This document shows, in pieces, positions 11,667 through 19,996 of a stretch of 28,090 nucleotides of DNA (within the stretch, counting starts at the first letter, position 1; each line of letters begins with the position of its first letter). The stretch comes from a virus. The stretch lies in IMG/VR virus record IMGVR_UViG_3300033993_001389, positions 1 through 28,090 of that record. One strand, written 5' to 3'. Position numbers and translations under genes: made by a program. The notes under the pieces are model-generated. The model was not told the origin of the DNA, searched no databases, and saw only the letters and a program-made list of their open reading frames with translations.

Positions 11667-13112
11667 TCAAGTACGGAAGACAAAGTGCAGAGAGCGTGCA
11701 GCCGGGGCGGCAGAGCCACCACTTCCACCACCCGACGCAATCGTGATCGTCGAGCCGGCGGTGCTCACCGTCACATTACTGCCCGCCGCAATAGTCAGCG
11801 TGCCAGTGAGCCCGTTGAGCGTGCTCACGTGGCTCGGCATCCGAGCGACGTCGAGCGTCCCGCTCGTGATGTCGGCGGCGGCATGGGTGTGAACCGCGGC
11901 AGCGGCAGTGATGTCCCCGACCGTCGGAAGCGTGTGAACGTGATCCTCGCGGCTGGCGTTGGCGGAACTGCCGGCCGCCGCCGTGCCGAGCGGCTGCGGC
12001 GTCGCCGAGCCAACCGCCAGGCCGGACGTGCCGCCAGCGAAGGCAATCGTGATAGAGCCGGCGGACGTGTCGCGGGTGAACGCCATGCCCGCGCCCTGCA
12101 CGAGCACAGGATTCACAATCGAATAGCGGCTCGTCCACGTCGCACTCGTGCCGTCCGTCACCAGCGGCCCAGCGTAGCCTGCCTGTGGCGGCAGCCCGGC
12201 ATACCCGGAGATGTCGCTGGTGGAGTGCGTGTGCGTGGCCGGTGCGAACGTCAGCGGCACGTTGCCAAGACTCGTGTAGGAGCCGCTGGTGGCCACGCTC
12301 GCCAGACCCGAGACGTCTGCCGCGGCCAGGCTGATCGCCCCCGTGCGGCCTGCCACCGACTGCACAGGGGCAGCAGCCGATGCCGCTGCGGTGAACGACA
12401 CGATGTCGGTCGTGGAGTGCGTATGTGCCGAGGGAGCGAACGACGATGGCACGCCAGACAGGGCGGTGTACCCGATGGTCGGGATGCGTGCGATGTCGAG
12501 CGTCCCGCTCTGGATGTCGCCGGCTGCGTGCGTGTGGCCGACTTGCGAGAACGACGCCGTGAGCCCGACGATGTCGCTGGTCGAGTGCGTGTGCACCTCA
12601 GCGGCGGCAGTGAGGTCGGCCCGCGTGAGGACGACGGCACCCGTCCTCGACTGCACAGACTGCACGGGTGCTGCGGCAGACGCCGCCGCCGTGAATGCCA
12701 CCACGTCCGTGGTCGAATGCGTGTGAGCGGAAGGTGCAAACGTCGTCGGAACGCTGCTCAGAGCCGTGTACGAGATCGTCGGAATGCGAGCAATTGCGAA
12801 CGTGCCAGCCGTGACGTCGCTCGCTTGGAGGACGATCGCCCCGACGCGACCGGCCACGGACTGCACCGGCGAGAACCCCGCCACGACCGCCGTGTCGTAG
12901 CTCGCAATCGTGAACTGTCCGCTCGTCGTGCTGACCGTGATGCCAGGGCCGGGCACGAGCTGGAAAGTCCCGAACGCATTCGTCGCCGTGCCTGGCACGG
13001 TCAGGAATCCCGCGGGTCCGATGCCGCCGCTGGCAACAACGGAGACGCCCGTGTTGCCGCTGACGGATACGGAGACGCCCGTCTCGCCAAGGATCGAGAC
13101 GTTGATCGGCAT
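11667..13112 (-). CDS. Tail fibre protein with HxH repeats
   Basis: A 481-residue fibre protein with the trimeric-fibre signature of repeated His-x-His motifs: HTH at 130-132, 174-176, 193-195, 230-232 and 294-296, and further copies near the C terminus. In other phage fibres such HxH motifs line the trimer axis and bind iron. The repeated unit IPTI-x-YTALS-x-VP to PVQSV occurs at 111-152 and again at 211-252. The N-terminal part (1-60, Gly/Val-rich SVSVSGNTGVSVV) should attach to the tail. The C terminus is Gly/Ser-rich and ends ARSLHFVFRT, without an obvious receptor-binding domain. It shares one base with the preceding stop (TGATG). Confidence 0.85.
   Translation of the reverse strand: MPINVSILGETGVSVSVSGNTGVSVVASGGIGPAGFLTVPGTATNAFGTFQLVPGPGITVSTTSGQFTIASYDTAVVAGFSPVQSVAGRVGAIVLQASDVTAGTFAIARIPTISYTALSSVPTTFAPSAHTHSTTDVVAFTAAASAAAPVQSVQSRTGAVVLTRADLTAAAEVHTHSTSDIVGLTASFSQVGHTHAAGDIQSGTLDIARIPTIGYTALSGVPSSFAPSAHTHSTTDIVSFTAAASAAAPVQSVAGRTGAISLAAADVSGLASVATSGSYTSLGNVPLTFAPATHTHSTSDISGYAGLPPQAGYAGPLVTDGTSATWTSRYSIVNPVLVQGAGMAFTRDTSAGSITIAFAGGTSGLAVGSATPQPLGTAAAGSSANASREDHVHTLPTVGDITAAAAVHTHAAADITSGTLDVARMPSHVSTLNGLTGTLTIAAGSNVTVSTAGSTITIASGGGSGGSAAPAARSLHFVFRT
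12357..12782 (-). repeat. 42-residue direct repeat in the fibre gene, period 300 bases
   Basis: Segments 12657-12782 and 12357-12482 encode nearly the same 42 residues (residues 111-152 and 211-252) spaced exactly 100 codons apart. The DNA between them also holds HTH-containing repeats. Recombination between copies would keep the frame and change fibre length. Confidence 0.8.
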
Positions 13113-13492
13113 CAGGGAACCCTCACGCTCACGTCACCTGCCAGATAGGTCCGCGTCACGTTGCCGGGCGTTATGGTCTTGAACCACCAGCGATACCGGC
13201 CCGTCGCTGCCAGCTGATCCGTCTGCACCTCGGAGAGCGAGACGTTGACCTGGCCGGCCGTGAGGTTGACCGGCGTGATCGTGAACGCCACCACGGTGCC
13301 GCCGGCAGCCACGGTCACGCCGGCTCCGAGCCCGCCGCCAGCAGCGACGCTCGTGAGTGAGTAGATGCGACTGTCGTAGCTGTGGCCTGTGAGGTTCGTG
13401 CCGTCCATCGAAATCACCATGCCGAACTCGTCCCCCTTGATGAAGGCGAGATCCAGCTCGGCCGGCAACTGCTCGTAGGTCGTGTCTGCCAT
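13112..13492 (-). CDS. Small beta-rich tail/baseplate protein
   Basis: A 126-residue protein with a mostly beta fold. Residues from about 80 on (QVNVSLSEVQTDQLAATGRY, then RWWFKTITPGNVTRTYLAGD) resemble the small Ig-like or upper-baseplate-type domain often coded next to fibre genes: a strand carrying bounds, then a 'YRWWFK' strand, then a final 'LAGDVSV' strand. The start IKGDEFGMVISMDGTNLTG also fits that group. It is the gene before the fibre and shares one base with it, so I infer a fibre-attachment or baseplate role. The ribosome binding site is weak. Confidence 0.7.
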   Translation of the reverse strand: MADTTYEQLPAELDLAFIKGDEFGMVISMDGTNLTGHSYDSRIYSLTSVAAGGGLGAGVTVAAGGTVVAFTITPVNLTAGQVNVSLSEVQTDQLAATGRYRWWFKTITPGNVTRTYLAGDVSVRVP

Positions 13493-13536
13493 GATTCTGT
13501 TTTACGCCTCGCGGGGGCTCATCTTGCAGAAGACGT

Positions 13537-14409
13537 TTAGGCGGGCGGCGAGCCAAACAAGGACGAAAACGACGCCTCTGGCATGACCCGACGATTGAGT
13601 ACGGCCGGTGCGCCGCCCGTCTGCCCGCCTTCGCCGTTCAGGCCGACAGGGTTGGGGCTCGGCACCCACTCGCCATTCTGAAAGTCGAACACCATCGCCC
13701 GCCGCTTCTGGCCGCTCGCGATGTAGTTCCACCCAACGTCAGGCAGGAGCAGATTCCAGCCGGTCGGGCGGAAGAGGATCTGAGACTCGACCTTCCAATA
13801 CGGGAACACGACGTTCCCCCACAGCTCCTCTGTTCGCTCGACCTTGGAGCCCTCGTGCTTGCACTGGTAGGGAGCAGCCCCGGAGAAGCCGTCGCTGTTG
13901 ACAAAGCCGAATGAGTTGATGATTGCCGACGGCCTGAGTAGGAAATTCTGTTTGATGGTCACCCTGGTCAGCGACTCCTCGACGGTCAGCCCCTCGAAGT
14001 AGTCGTAGGCAGAGTTCGTGAGCGGTCGCTGATCTTGGCCGTCGTAATAAAACAACGCCGGCACCTGCTCTCCCGAGACGGGCTCGAACGACCACTCTGG
14101 GATTCGATCGAGCGGGGAGCGTGCTTGATTGGTCGTGAGGACTGCATACTCAAGCGTGACCTCGACGTGATACGGGTTGTCGCCGAACGTCTCGTTCATC
14201 ACGATCTTGCGGAGCTTGAGAAAATCAAACTCCGGGTGAGCCGCACCCCACAGCCCGCCTCCCACGGCAGCGACAACGTCGAGGTTTGCCGTGGGGCTGA
14301 CGGTCGCCTCGTCGTCGAGGATCACGACGAAGCGGCGCTTCGCCACGGTGGACTCGCCGATAGCGCCCTCGATGGTGCGACCAAGTTCGCGAAAGCTCAC
14401 GACTGACAT
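13537..14409 (-). CDS. Tail protein following the tape measure (distal-tail candidate)
   Basis: A 290-residue protein that directly follows the tape measure, sharing one base with its stop (TGATG). In siphophages this place is usually taken by the distal tail or a minor tail protein at the tail tip. The sequence is aromatic-rich and mixed alpha/beta, with TIEGAIGESTVAKRRFVVIL at the start, HVEVTLEYAVL in the middle and a Pro/Gly-rich end (SPNPVGLNGEGGQTGGAPAV). No signal or membrane segment is visible. I cannot assign a named family; distal tail protein is the positional inference. Confidence 0.7.
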   Translation of the reverse strand: MSVVSFRELGRTIEGAIGESTVAKRRFVVILDDEATVSPTANLDVVAAVGGGLWGAAHPEFDFLKLRKIVMNETFGDNPYHVEVTLEYAVLTTNQARSPLDRIPEWSFEPVSGEQVPALFYYDGQDQRPLTNSAYDYFEGLTVEESLTRVTIKQNFLLRPSAIINSFGFVNSDGFSGAAPYQCKHEGSKVERTEELWGNVVFPYWKVESQILFRPTGWNLLLPDVGWNYIASGQKRRAMVFDFQNGEWVPSPNPVGLNGEGGQTGGAPAVLNRRVMPEASFSSLFGSPPA

Positions 14410-17400
14410 CAGAAAATCTCTGCGGGTGTGTTTCTATATCCGGCCGTCGCCCCGACGATCGCCTGCCGAATGAGACCCAACTGCTTGGTCTGCAGTCGCG
14501 CCTCGATGAGCCTCGGGTCTTGGGCCGTCGCGCCGAGCCCGAGCACGAGCGCCGCTCCCTCTGCCGTGCGTATGTCGGCGGTCTGCACAGTCCCCTGCAC
14601 AGGACGGGACAATTCCGCACGGCGTGCCATCTCTGCATTCGCGAGGGCGACGGAGGCGAGTGCGTTGTTCACGGATTGCAGCGCCTGCCGCTGTGATCGG
14701 GCGACCTGCTGCTGCTGCTCTGCCTCGGCGTTGGTTATGTTCCGGCCAAAACCAGCCACGTTCCGCAGGCCGCCGCCGCCGAACTGGCCGCTCTGCTGCG
14801 GAGCCCTCGCTGACGAGATTTGCTTTTCGATGGCCGCCGCCTGCCGCAACTGCCTTATTCGCTGCGTGCCGGCCTTGGCGGATCTGAGGTCTCCCTTTTC
14901 GCGGGCACTCTCGACTTCTGCCTCCTCTGCCTTGATACGGTCCTCAATAGCCTGGACGTTCTGAATCGCTTCTGTCTTCCGTGCCTCCAATTGCGTTGCG
15001 TACTGCAACTCGGTTCGCTGACGCTCGTCCAGCTGTGACTGCAGGTACTGCTCGACACGCTGCGCACCTTGCAACCGCTGGTTGAAGATGTCCTGCTGCC
15101 GCTCGACTTCTCGGTCGTATGACTCTTTGGTCAGGATGCCGTTCCGGGCTTGCGACTGTGCTGCCGCAACGCCATCGCGAAGCCCTTCTGCAGCGATGGC
15201 ACCAACACGCCCGAAATCCTGCGTCTTTGCTATGAGATCTGAGACGCTCTTGCTCGTGGCGTCAAAGGCTTTCGTGAACCCGTCGCCGAAGCCTTGGCCG
15301 GCAGCTTTCTGGAGGTCGGCGAGCTTAGCGGCCTCTTGGTCAAGCTGGGCGAGCCGCGATGCGGCGGCGTCCGCTGCGATTACGTTTCCGGCCTCTCGCT
15401 GCTTGCGAATTTCTTCTTCAAGCCGCAACTGCTCTCGCTGCACCGCCGCCTGATTCTTCTCCAGCTCCGTGGTCGTGTTGTTCTGGGCGAGAAGCGCATT
15501 CACACGGTCTTGGTCAGCCTTGACGATTGACTGCTGCAACTCCTCGATCTTCTTGAAGCCTTCGATCTGCTTGTCGTATTCCTTAGTCGCCTTGGTTGTT
15601 TCATCCGCAAGCGTTGTGGCGTTGATGCGACCGTCTTCAAACTGCTGCCCAAGGTCACGCAGCTTCTGCTGAAACTGAGCGGCAGCATCAAATCCAGCTT
15701 GACCGAACTTCGTTGAATCGTCTGCCACCTTGTTGATCTTCTGCTGCAGTTCGTCGAGCGTATTCTGTGTCTCTTCAGAGATTTGAATGTCGAGCTTTGC
15801 GTCTTCCTCAATGCGGGCAAGCTCGGCCTTGAACGCATCGCCAGCCCTCTCGGCCTCACGGCGGAATGTTTCTTCATTGAATAGGCCGGCGTCGAGCTTC
15901 TCCTTCAAATCGTCGATCGACTCTTGGTAGCGAAAGGCTGCGTCGAAGCCAGCCTGTCCGAACTTCGATGACTCGTCGATGGCATTCCCGACACTGCCCG
16001 TAATGTCATCAAGCGTTTTTTTGAAGTCTTTGCTTGTCGCGAGCAGTTCCTCAATAGCTCCGCCACCGTTGACTTCAACAGTGGCTTGAACGGGCCGCTC
16101 AATCTCCGGGACGATGCCCAGCCAATCTTCAGCAAACTGAAGTACCTGCTCGATGAACCCGCCCACTTGGCCGACAACGAGCTTGATGCCATCCCACAAT
16201 CCGTTAAACGCAGCCACGACTCCGTCAGCAAACGCTGACAGTACGCTGCCAAGCCCTGTGAACTCGAGAAACTGCGACACTCCATTTCCGATGACTGTTG
16301 CTACGCGACCGATCGCTTCCCCGGCCACCTCCGCAAACCGAGCAATGATCACGCCGATGCGGGAAAAAGACTCGCCGATGGCATTGAATGCCTGCGAAAA
16401 CTGGGCGGCGACTCCTTCAAACTTGAAGAACTCGCGAAAGCCAATGATGGCATCGTTCACGCGGCCGGCAATTCCGGTCACTGCCTGGCTAATGAGGTCA
16501 ATGGCGGAACTCATGATTCGGCCGGTGGCAGCGAAAGGCTCTAGCACAGTGCCGATCAGATTGCCAAGCGTCGATCCAAACTGAAGGAACACATTGCCCG
16601 CCAAACCGACAGCACTGGTGAGCGGCGAGAATATGTCGAGGAGCGCACCGATGTTTCTGCTGAACGTCGCAATCGCTGAAGCCAGGCCGTCGCTCAGGCT
16701 TTGCGTGATCCCGATGAACGGAGTGAGTAGTTCGTTGCCAACGCCAGAAAGCGACACGCGAACCGCGTCAAAAGACGCGCCGAGCCCGTCGATTCTTGCG
16801 CGGTCGATACTGCTCAGGCGAGCGTTGAATCGCTCTACGTCAGTCGCCGCACCGGCGATGTTGTTGAAGAAAGGAATCAGTTCCGATCCAGCTTTCCCGA
16901 ACAGTGCCACGGCTGTCGCTGTGCGTTTGGCGGGGTCTTCTATTGACCGCAGCTGCTCGCCAATAAGCCGGTATTGCTCCTCTGGATTCAGTGCCGCCAA
17001 CTCCTCGGACGTCACTCCGATTTCTTGCAGTGCTTTTTGTGCTGCTTTGCTCTCCTCGTCTACGCCGAGAACACTCTTTTGAAGCCGACCAAACGCAGCA
17101 CTCACCGCGTCGATGCTTGTGCCGCTGCGGTTTGCTGCTTCTTCAAGCGTCTGGATAAACTCAAACGAAACGCCGAGCTTGTCTGCTGTGTTCCCTAGCT
17201 TCTCAACGCGGTCTTCAAGGTTTGACAGCCCAGACACCACGGCCGATGCTGCCGTGCCAAGCCCGGCGATTCCCGCAGCCGCCAGCGTGAACGGGTTGGC
17301 GAGGCTCGTCAGTGAGCCGGCCAGGCTCGTCATCGCGTTCGTCACGCCACCCGCAAAGAGCTTCTGGATGCCATCGCCCGCCGAGGCGAACGCACTGAGC

Positions 17401-18176
17401 CGCGAAGCGACGCCGCCGATCTGCCCTGGTAGCAGGCCGAGAATGCCAGAGAGTTCGTTGAACTTGAGGCCGGAATCCCCGGCCTTGTCCACTTCGCCGC
17501 CGTACTGTGCCGAGGCCACAGCAGCCTTGGCGAAGAGCCCGGCCTGGCGTTGGATCTCCGCGTTCAATTGTTCCTTCGTGAGCAGGCCGCGCTGCTCAAG
17601 CTCTTGAGCTGCTGCGACGGCGGCATCGTATTGCTTTTGGGCTCGCTCGGTAGATGAGAGGTTTGCCTCAATTATGCGAGCCGCTTGCTCCTTAGCCCTG
17701 GCAAACTCCTGCTCCGCAGCTGCCGCCGCCTCGCTCGCTCCGGTGATTCTGTCCCTAGCTCGCCCAGCCGTCTCCTCAGAGATCGCCCCCTGCGCAAGAA
17801 GGTTTTCAATCTTCTCTAGCTCGTCTGCGCGTCGCTCCTCGGCCGTCCGCACCTGCTCGGTGATGCGAAGACCCTCTTCAAATGCTTTTGCGGCAGCATT
17901 CGCCTCTTCGGTCAACTGCCCGAATGCAGCCGCGTACTCCTGAGGCGCGATGACATTTTCGCGAAGCTGGCCTGCGAGAGTTTCGAACTTCGCCGCGAAC
18001 TCCTCCTGAGCCTTGCCCGCCGCCGCCGTCTTGTCGGCGAATGGCTGGAACACAGCCGTCGCCTTCTCGGCCTGCTTGCCGAGATTGTCGAGCGCACGAT
18101 CGACAGGCGTGAGTGACTTCGCCAGCCCGCTGGCGTCGCCAGTGACCTTGAGTGCGAGTCCGAGAATGTTCGCCAT
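14409..18176 (-). CDS. Tail tape measure protein
   Basis: At 1255 residues it is the longest gene here. It sets tail length and is injected on infection. The order chaperone frameshift gene, then long helical Ala/Gln/Glu-rich gene, then tail-tip genes identifies it. The N-terminal half is coiled-coil (KQAEKATAVFQPFADKTAAA and following). The centre holds hydrophobic segments (FTLAAAGIAGLGTAASAVV and AVGLAGNVFLQFGSTLGNLI) typical of tape measures that enter the membrane. The last 550 residues contain degenerate repeats beginning KFGQAGFDAA or similar at about 735, 821 and 983. No lysozyme or peptidase domain is obvious. By the common rule of about 1.5 angstrom per residue, the tail would be roughly 190 nm. 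It starts with TAATG overlap to the chaperone extension. Confidence 0.93.
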   Translation of the reverse strand: MANILGLALKVTGDASGLAKSLTPVDRALDNLGKQAEKATAVFQPFADKTAAAGKAQEEFAAKFETLAGQLRENVIAPQEYAAAFGQLTEEANAAAKAFEEGLRITEQVRTAEERRADELEKIENLLAQGAISEETAGRARDRITGASEAAAAAEQEFARAKEQAARIIEANLSSTERAQKQYDAAVAAAQELEQRGLLTKEQLNAEIQRQAGLFAKAAVASAQYGGEVDKAGDSGLKFNELSGILGLLPGQIGGVASRLSAFASAGDGIQKLFAGGVTNAMTSLAGSLTSLANPFTLAAAGIAGLGTAASAVVSGLSNLEDRVEKLGNTADKLGVSFEFIQTLEEAANRSGTSIDAVSAAFGRLQKSVLGVDEESKAAQKALQEIGVTSEELAALNPEEQYRLIGEQLRSIEDPAKRTATAVALFGKAGSELIPFFNNIAGAATDVERFNARLSSIDRARIDGLGASFDAVRVSLSGVGNELLTPFIGITQSLSDGLASAIATFSRNIGALLDIFSPLTSAVGLAGNVFLQFGSTLGNLIGTVLEPFAATGRIMSSAIDLISQAVTGIAGRVNDAIIGFREFFKFEGVAAQFSQAFNAIGESFSRIGVIIARFAEVAGEAIGRVATVIGNGVSQFLEFTGLGSVLSAFADGVVAAFNGLWDGIKLVVGQVGGFIEQVLQFAEDWLGIVPEIERPVQATVEVNGGGAIEELLATSKDFKKTLDDITGSVGNAIDESSKFGQAGFDAAFRYQESIDDLKEKLDAGLFNEETFRREAERAGDAFKAELARIEEDAKLDIQISEETQNTLDELQQKINKVADDSTKFGQAGFDAAAQFQQKLRDLGQQFEDGRINATTLADETTKATKEYDKQIEGFKKIEELQQSIVKADQDRVNALLAQNNTTTELEKNQAAVQREQLRLEEEIRKQREAGNVIAADAAASRLAQLDQEAAKLADLQKAAGQGFGDGFTKAFDATSKSVSDLIAKTQDFGRVGAIAAEGLRDGVAAAQSQARNGILTKESYDREVERQQDIFNQRLQGAQRVEQYLQSQLDERQRTELQYATQLEARKTEAIQNVQAIEDRIKAEEAEVESAREKGDLRSAKAGTQRIRQLRQAAAIEKQISSARAPQQSGQFGGGGLRNVAGFGRNITNAEAEQQQQVARSQRQALQSVNNALASVALANAEMARRAELSRPVQGTVQTADIRTAEGAALVLGLGATAQDPRLIEARLQTKQLGLIRQAIVGATAGYRNTPAEIF

Positions 18177-18496
18177 TAGCCACCACCTAGCGCCGACTGC
18201 AGCATCTTGATCTGTGCGAGCATCTGATCCTCATGCTGCGGCGGATGCTCAATCGGGTTGAAGTCTTCTGCGGACGGTGCCTGTCCTCGTGCTGAATACG
18301 GTGCCAGGATTGCACTCACCTCGAGCCCTGTCTGTCTCCACGGATCTGGCAACGCCTGGAAGTACCGCGTGTAAGCCATCCACTCGGACAACTCGCGAGA
18401 ATCCATTCGCACGCACAGTTCGCCGACCGTCATCTTCAAGTGCCCCGCCAAAGCGAAGATGAACCTCCGCGTCGGCGAGACACTCAGGTTTTCCCC
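18176..18496 (-). CDS. Tail assembly chaperone extension (T-like), made by -1 frameshift
   Basis: A frame without a good start of its own that continues the preceding chaperone gene in the -1 frame. From the shift site it encodes about 105 residues, including RRFIFALAGHLKMTVGELCV and RMDSRELSEWMAYTRYFQAL, which resembles the GpT/DUF4035-like extension of tail assembly chaperones. The fused G-T protein helps load tail tube subunits onto the tape measure and is not part of the virion in known phages. It ends at the tape measure start (TAATG). The open frame extends further upstream, but that part is a shadow of the G-like gene. Confidence 0.82.
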   Translation of the reverse strand, partial: GENLSVSPTRRFIFALAGHLKMTVGELCVRMDSRELSEWMAYTRYFQALPDPWRQTGLEVSAILAPYSARGQAPSAEDFNPIEHPPQHEDQMLAQIKMLQSALGGG

Positions 18497-18828
18497 AGCT
18501 GCTCGACATCCGCCTCCGTCATGTTGTTGTGTTGGAGCGCCTCGTCGAAGAGTCTGCCCATGACGGCTCCACTCTTGTTCGCCAGTGACGCGACCTGCTC
18601 GCGGGTGAAGAGCAGCTCGCCCTTCTCGGTGCAGAGCACGCGAGCGAGATACTCGGTGCGGAAGTTCTCCACACCCGTGTCCCGCTTGCCCATCCACAGC
18701 CGCTCATAGGAATCACGCTCGCCGACGCTCATCACGCGAATGTAGACGTCGCCGCCCCACTCGCGAACGGCGACCTTCTTCAATCCGAGGTCGTCGCTTG
18801 CCAGGATCTGCTCTGCCGTCAGTGCCAT
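18484..18828 (-). CDS. Tail assembly chaperone (G-like)
   Basis: A 114-residue protein of the G-type chaperones that bind the tape measure before tail assembly. Visible features are the short helical start (ALTAEQILASDDLGLKKVAV), a beta segment with Trp and Arg (WGGDVYIRVMSVGERDSYER) and a helical C terminus that includes LFTREQVASLANKSGAVMGR. The start is firm: AGGAG is six bases before the ATG. The gene ends within a G4A4 tract where ribosomes are expected to slip back one base into the T-like frame. It stands between the tail tube candidates and the tape measure, the classical place. Confidence 0.85.
   Translation of the reverse strand: MALTAEQILASDDLGLKKVAVREWGGDVYIRVMSVGERDSYERLWMGKRDTGVENFRTEYLARVLCTEKGELLFTREQVASLANKSGAVMGRLFDEALQHNNMTEADVEQLGKT
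18489..18496 (-). other. Probable -1 ribosomal slippage tract (G4A4)
   Basis: On the minus strand the zero-frame codons CTG GGG AAA ACC TGA cross GGGGAAAA, four codons before the end of the G-like gene. After a -1 shift, reading proceeds as GAA AAC CTG into the T-like frame. The phase (G GGG AAA) differs from the lambda heptamer G GGA AAG but has the same G/A-run character. Confidence 0.72.
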
Positions 18829-18837
18829 GCTTGTCTC

Positions 18838-19170
18838 CTAGATGGGTGCCAGACGCAGCGTCACTGTGTTCTTCTGCACATCGTTGACCTTCTTCTCGAC
18901 GACGAGTCGCTCGAAGATCGCTTTGTGAGTGAACACGACGCCTGGCCCCGACACCTGAAACGTGGCGCGTTTGCCGTAATTGGCAACGCTACAGTTCGCG
19001 GTCCCGAGGCACGCTATCTCTATAGTGCCCAGGTCAAGCGCGAACGCACTGCCGGCTGGAGCTTCACGCGAGATCGGCAGATTGCCGCCGAGCGTGACCT
19101 TGAAGTCAGTGACCTCGGCGAACGCAACGCTGTTCCACGTCACGGTCACGCCAGCAGCATAGACAGCCAT
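18838..19170 (-). CDS. Small tail tube-like protein
   Basis: A 110-residue beta-rich protein (VTVTWNSVAFAEVTDFKVTL at the start, KKVNDVQKNTVTLRLAPI at the end). The strand pattern, with a first 'A-x-VTW' strand and a closing 'TVTLRL' strand, fits a single tube domain. It lies between the other tube candidate and the chaperone pair, where the major tail protein belongs. GGAGG precedes the ATG by nine bases. Two adjacent small tube-like genes raise the question of which is the main tube subunit. Confidence 0.7.
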   Translation of the reverse strand: MAVYAAGVTVTWNSVAFAEVTDFKVTLGGNLPISREAPAGSAFALDLGTIEIACLGTANCSVANYGKRATFQVSGPGVVFTHKAIFERLVVEKKVNDVQKNTVTLRLAPI

Positions 19171-19194
19171 GACGGGATGCCTCCGTCACGGCAA

Positions 19195-19575
19195 CTAGCG
19201 TGCGACCTTGAAGACCGCCTGGCCCTTGATGACGTCGTTTGTCGCGAATGTCACCGACGAACTGACGACCGTGGCATTCTTCGACAGGAACGTCGCCCCG
19301 GCGTGCGTGATCGACATGGCGGCGCTGGAGGCATCCGCGACAACAGACTTGCCGAGATAGTCAATCGTGATCTGGCGGCCGGTATCGGTAGCGTTGCCGG
19401 TCAGTGGGCGGTCGATCGTGCTGACAGCGTTGCCAGCAGTGAGCCCGAGGTGCGACACGTCGATGGTGTTGTCGGTCGCCGGATCGGCCAGGTTGTAAAC
19501 GATGTTCGTGACGGTGAAGGCCGTGCCGCCGAACGTGAACACTGTCCCCGCACCGTCATGAGGCGTGATCGACAT
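19195..19575 (-). CDS. Major tail (tube) protein candidate
   Basis: A 126-residue beta-rich protein: TVFTFGGTAFTVTNIVYNLA at the start, DNTIDVSHLGLTAGNAV, then GRQITIDYLG and VVSSSVTFATNDVIKGQAVF at the end. The 'TIDVSHLG' segment and the final long strand are typical of phage tail tube subunits of the lambda gpV/phi13 type. The ATG at 19575 is chosen because AGGAGA stands seven bases upstream; the longer frame is a shadow. It follows the tail terminator gene by two bases. Confidence 0.75.
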   Translation of the reverse strand: MSITPHDGAGTVFTFGGTAFTVTNIVYNLADPATDNTIDVSHLGLTAGNAVSTIDRPLTGNATDTGRQITIDYLGKSVVADASSAAMSITHAGATFLSKNATVVSSSVTFATNDVIKGQAVFKVAR

Positions 19576-19577
19576 AG

Positions 19578-19994
19578 TCAACTCTCCTGCCAGAGAATGC
19601 CGTAGATTTGCTGCACGGTGTAGACCGGCGGGAGGTCGCCGCCGGCCAACTGGGCGAATCCGTCGCTCTCGTTTTCGAGCGACACACGCGCCACAGTCAC
19701 ATTTTCCAATGTGCCCCCCCAGCCATCCAGAGATTGCCGGCACTGGTCTGCGATATCTCTCGCGGATTCGTAGGTCTCTGCGAAGATGTCGACCGAGAGG
19801 CTTACTGTCGGCGTGCCGATCGGTCCCTTGAGGGACTGTGCTCGCTCGACCGCCACACGACGCCACGTCACGAACGGCAGGGCCGCCGTGGCCGGTGCAA
19901 TGACGGGATAGATGCGGGTGCCGATGAGGGCGGTGACCCCGGCTGTCGCGACGAGACGGCTGCGAACGGCAGCCTCTGGTGATTTCAGCGGCAT
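19578..19994 (-). CDS. Tail completion/terminator protein (DUF3168-like)
   Basis: A 138-residue protein resembling the DUF3168/gp17-type tail completion family, which caps the finished tail tube and joins it to the head. Recognisable parts are the N-terminal helix with VTALIGTRIYPVIAPATAAL, the strand LPFVTWRR, the core TPTVSLSVDIFAETYESARD and the helix IADQCRQSLDG. Length is normal for the family. GGAG lies eight bases before the ATG. It follows the gp10-like gene, the usual order. Confidence 0.85.
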   Translation of the reverse strand: MPLKSPEAAVRSRLVATAGVTALIGTRIYPVIAPATAALPFVTWRRVAVERAQSLKGPIGTPTVSLSVDIFAETYESARDIADQCRQSLDGWGGTLENVTVARVSLENESDGFAQLAGGDLPPVYTVQQIYGILWQES

Positions 19995-19996
19995 CG

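Noticed and set aside
12289-12785. Regular repeats that might suggest a CRISPR array
   Set aside because: The repeats are long, imperfect and in frame within the fibre gene, with protein-level HxH conservation and no unique spacers of constant length.
11685-13148. Plus-strand open frame of 487 codons opposite the fibre gene
   Set aside because: The Arg-rich composition is typical of an antisense shadow in GC-rich DNA; the fibre protein with HxH motifs is clearly on the minus strand.
18497-18697. Upstream part of the open frame that contains the T-like extension
   Set aside because: Before the G4A4 tract this frame is a shadow of the G-like chaperone gene and has no start signal; only the part after the shift is protein-like.
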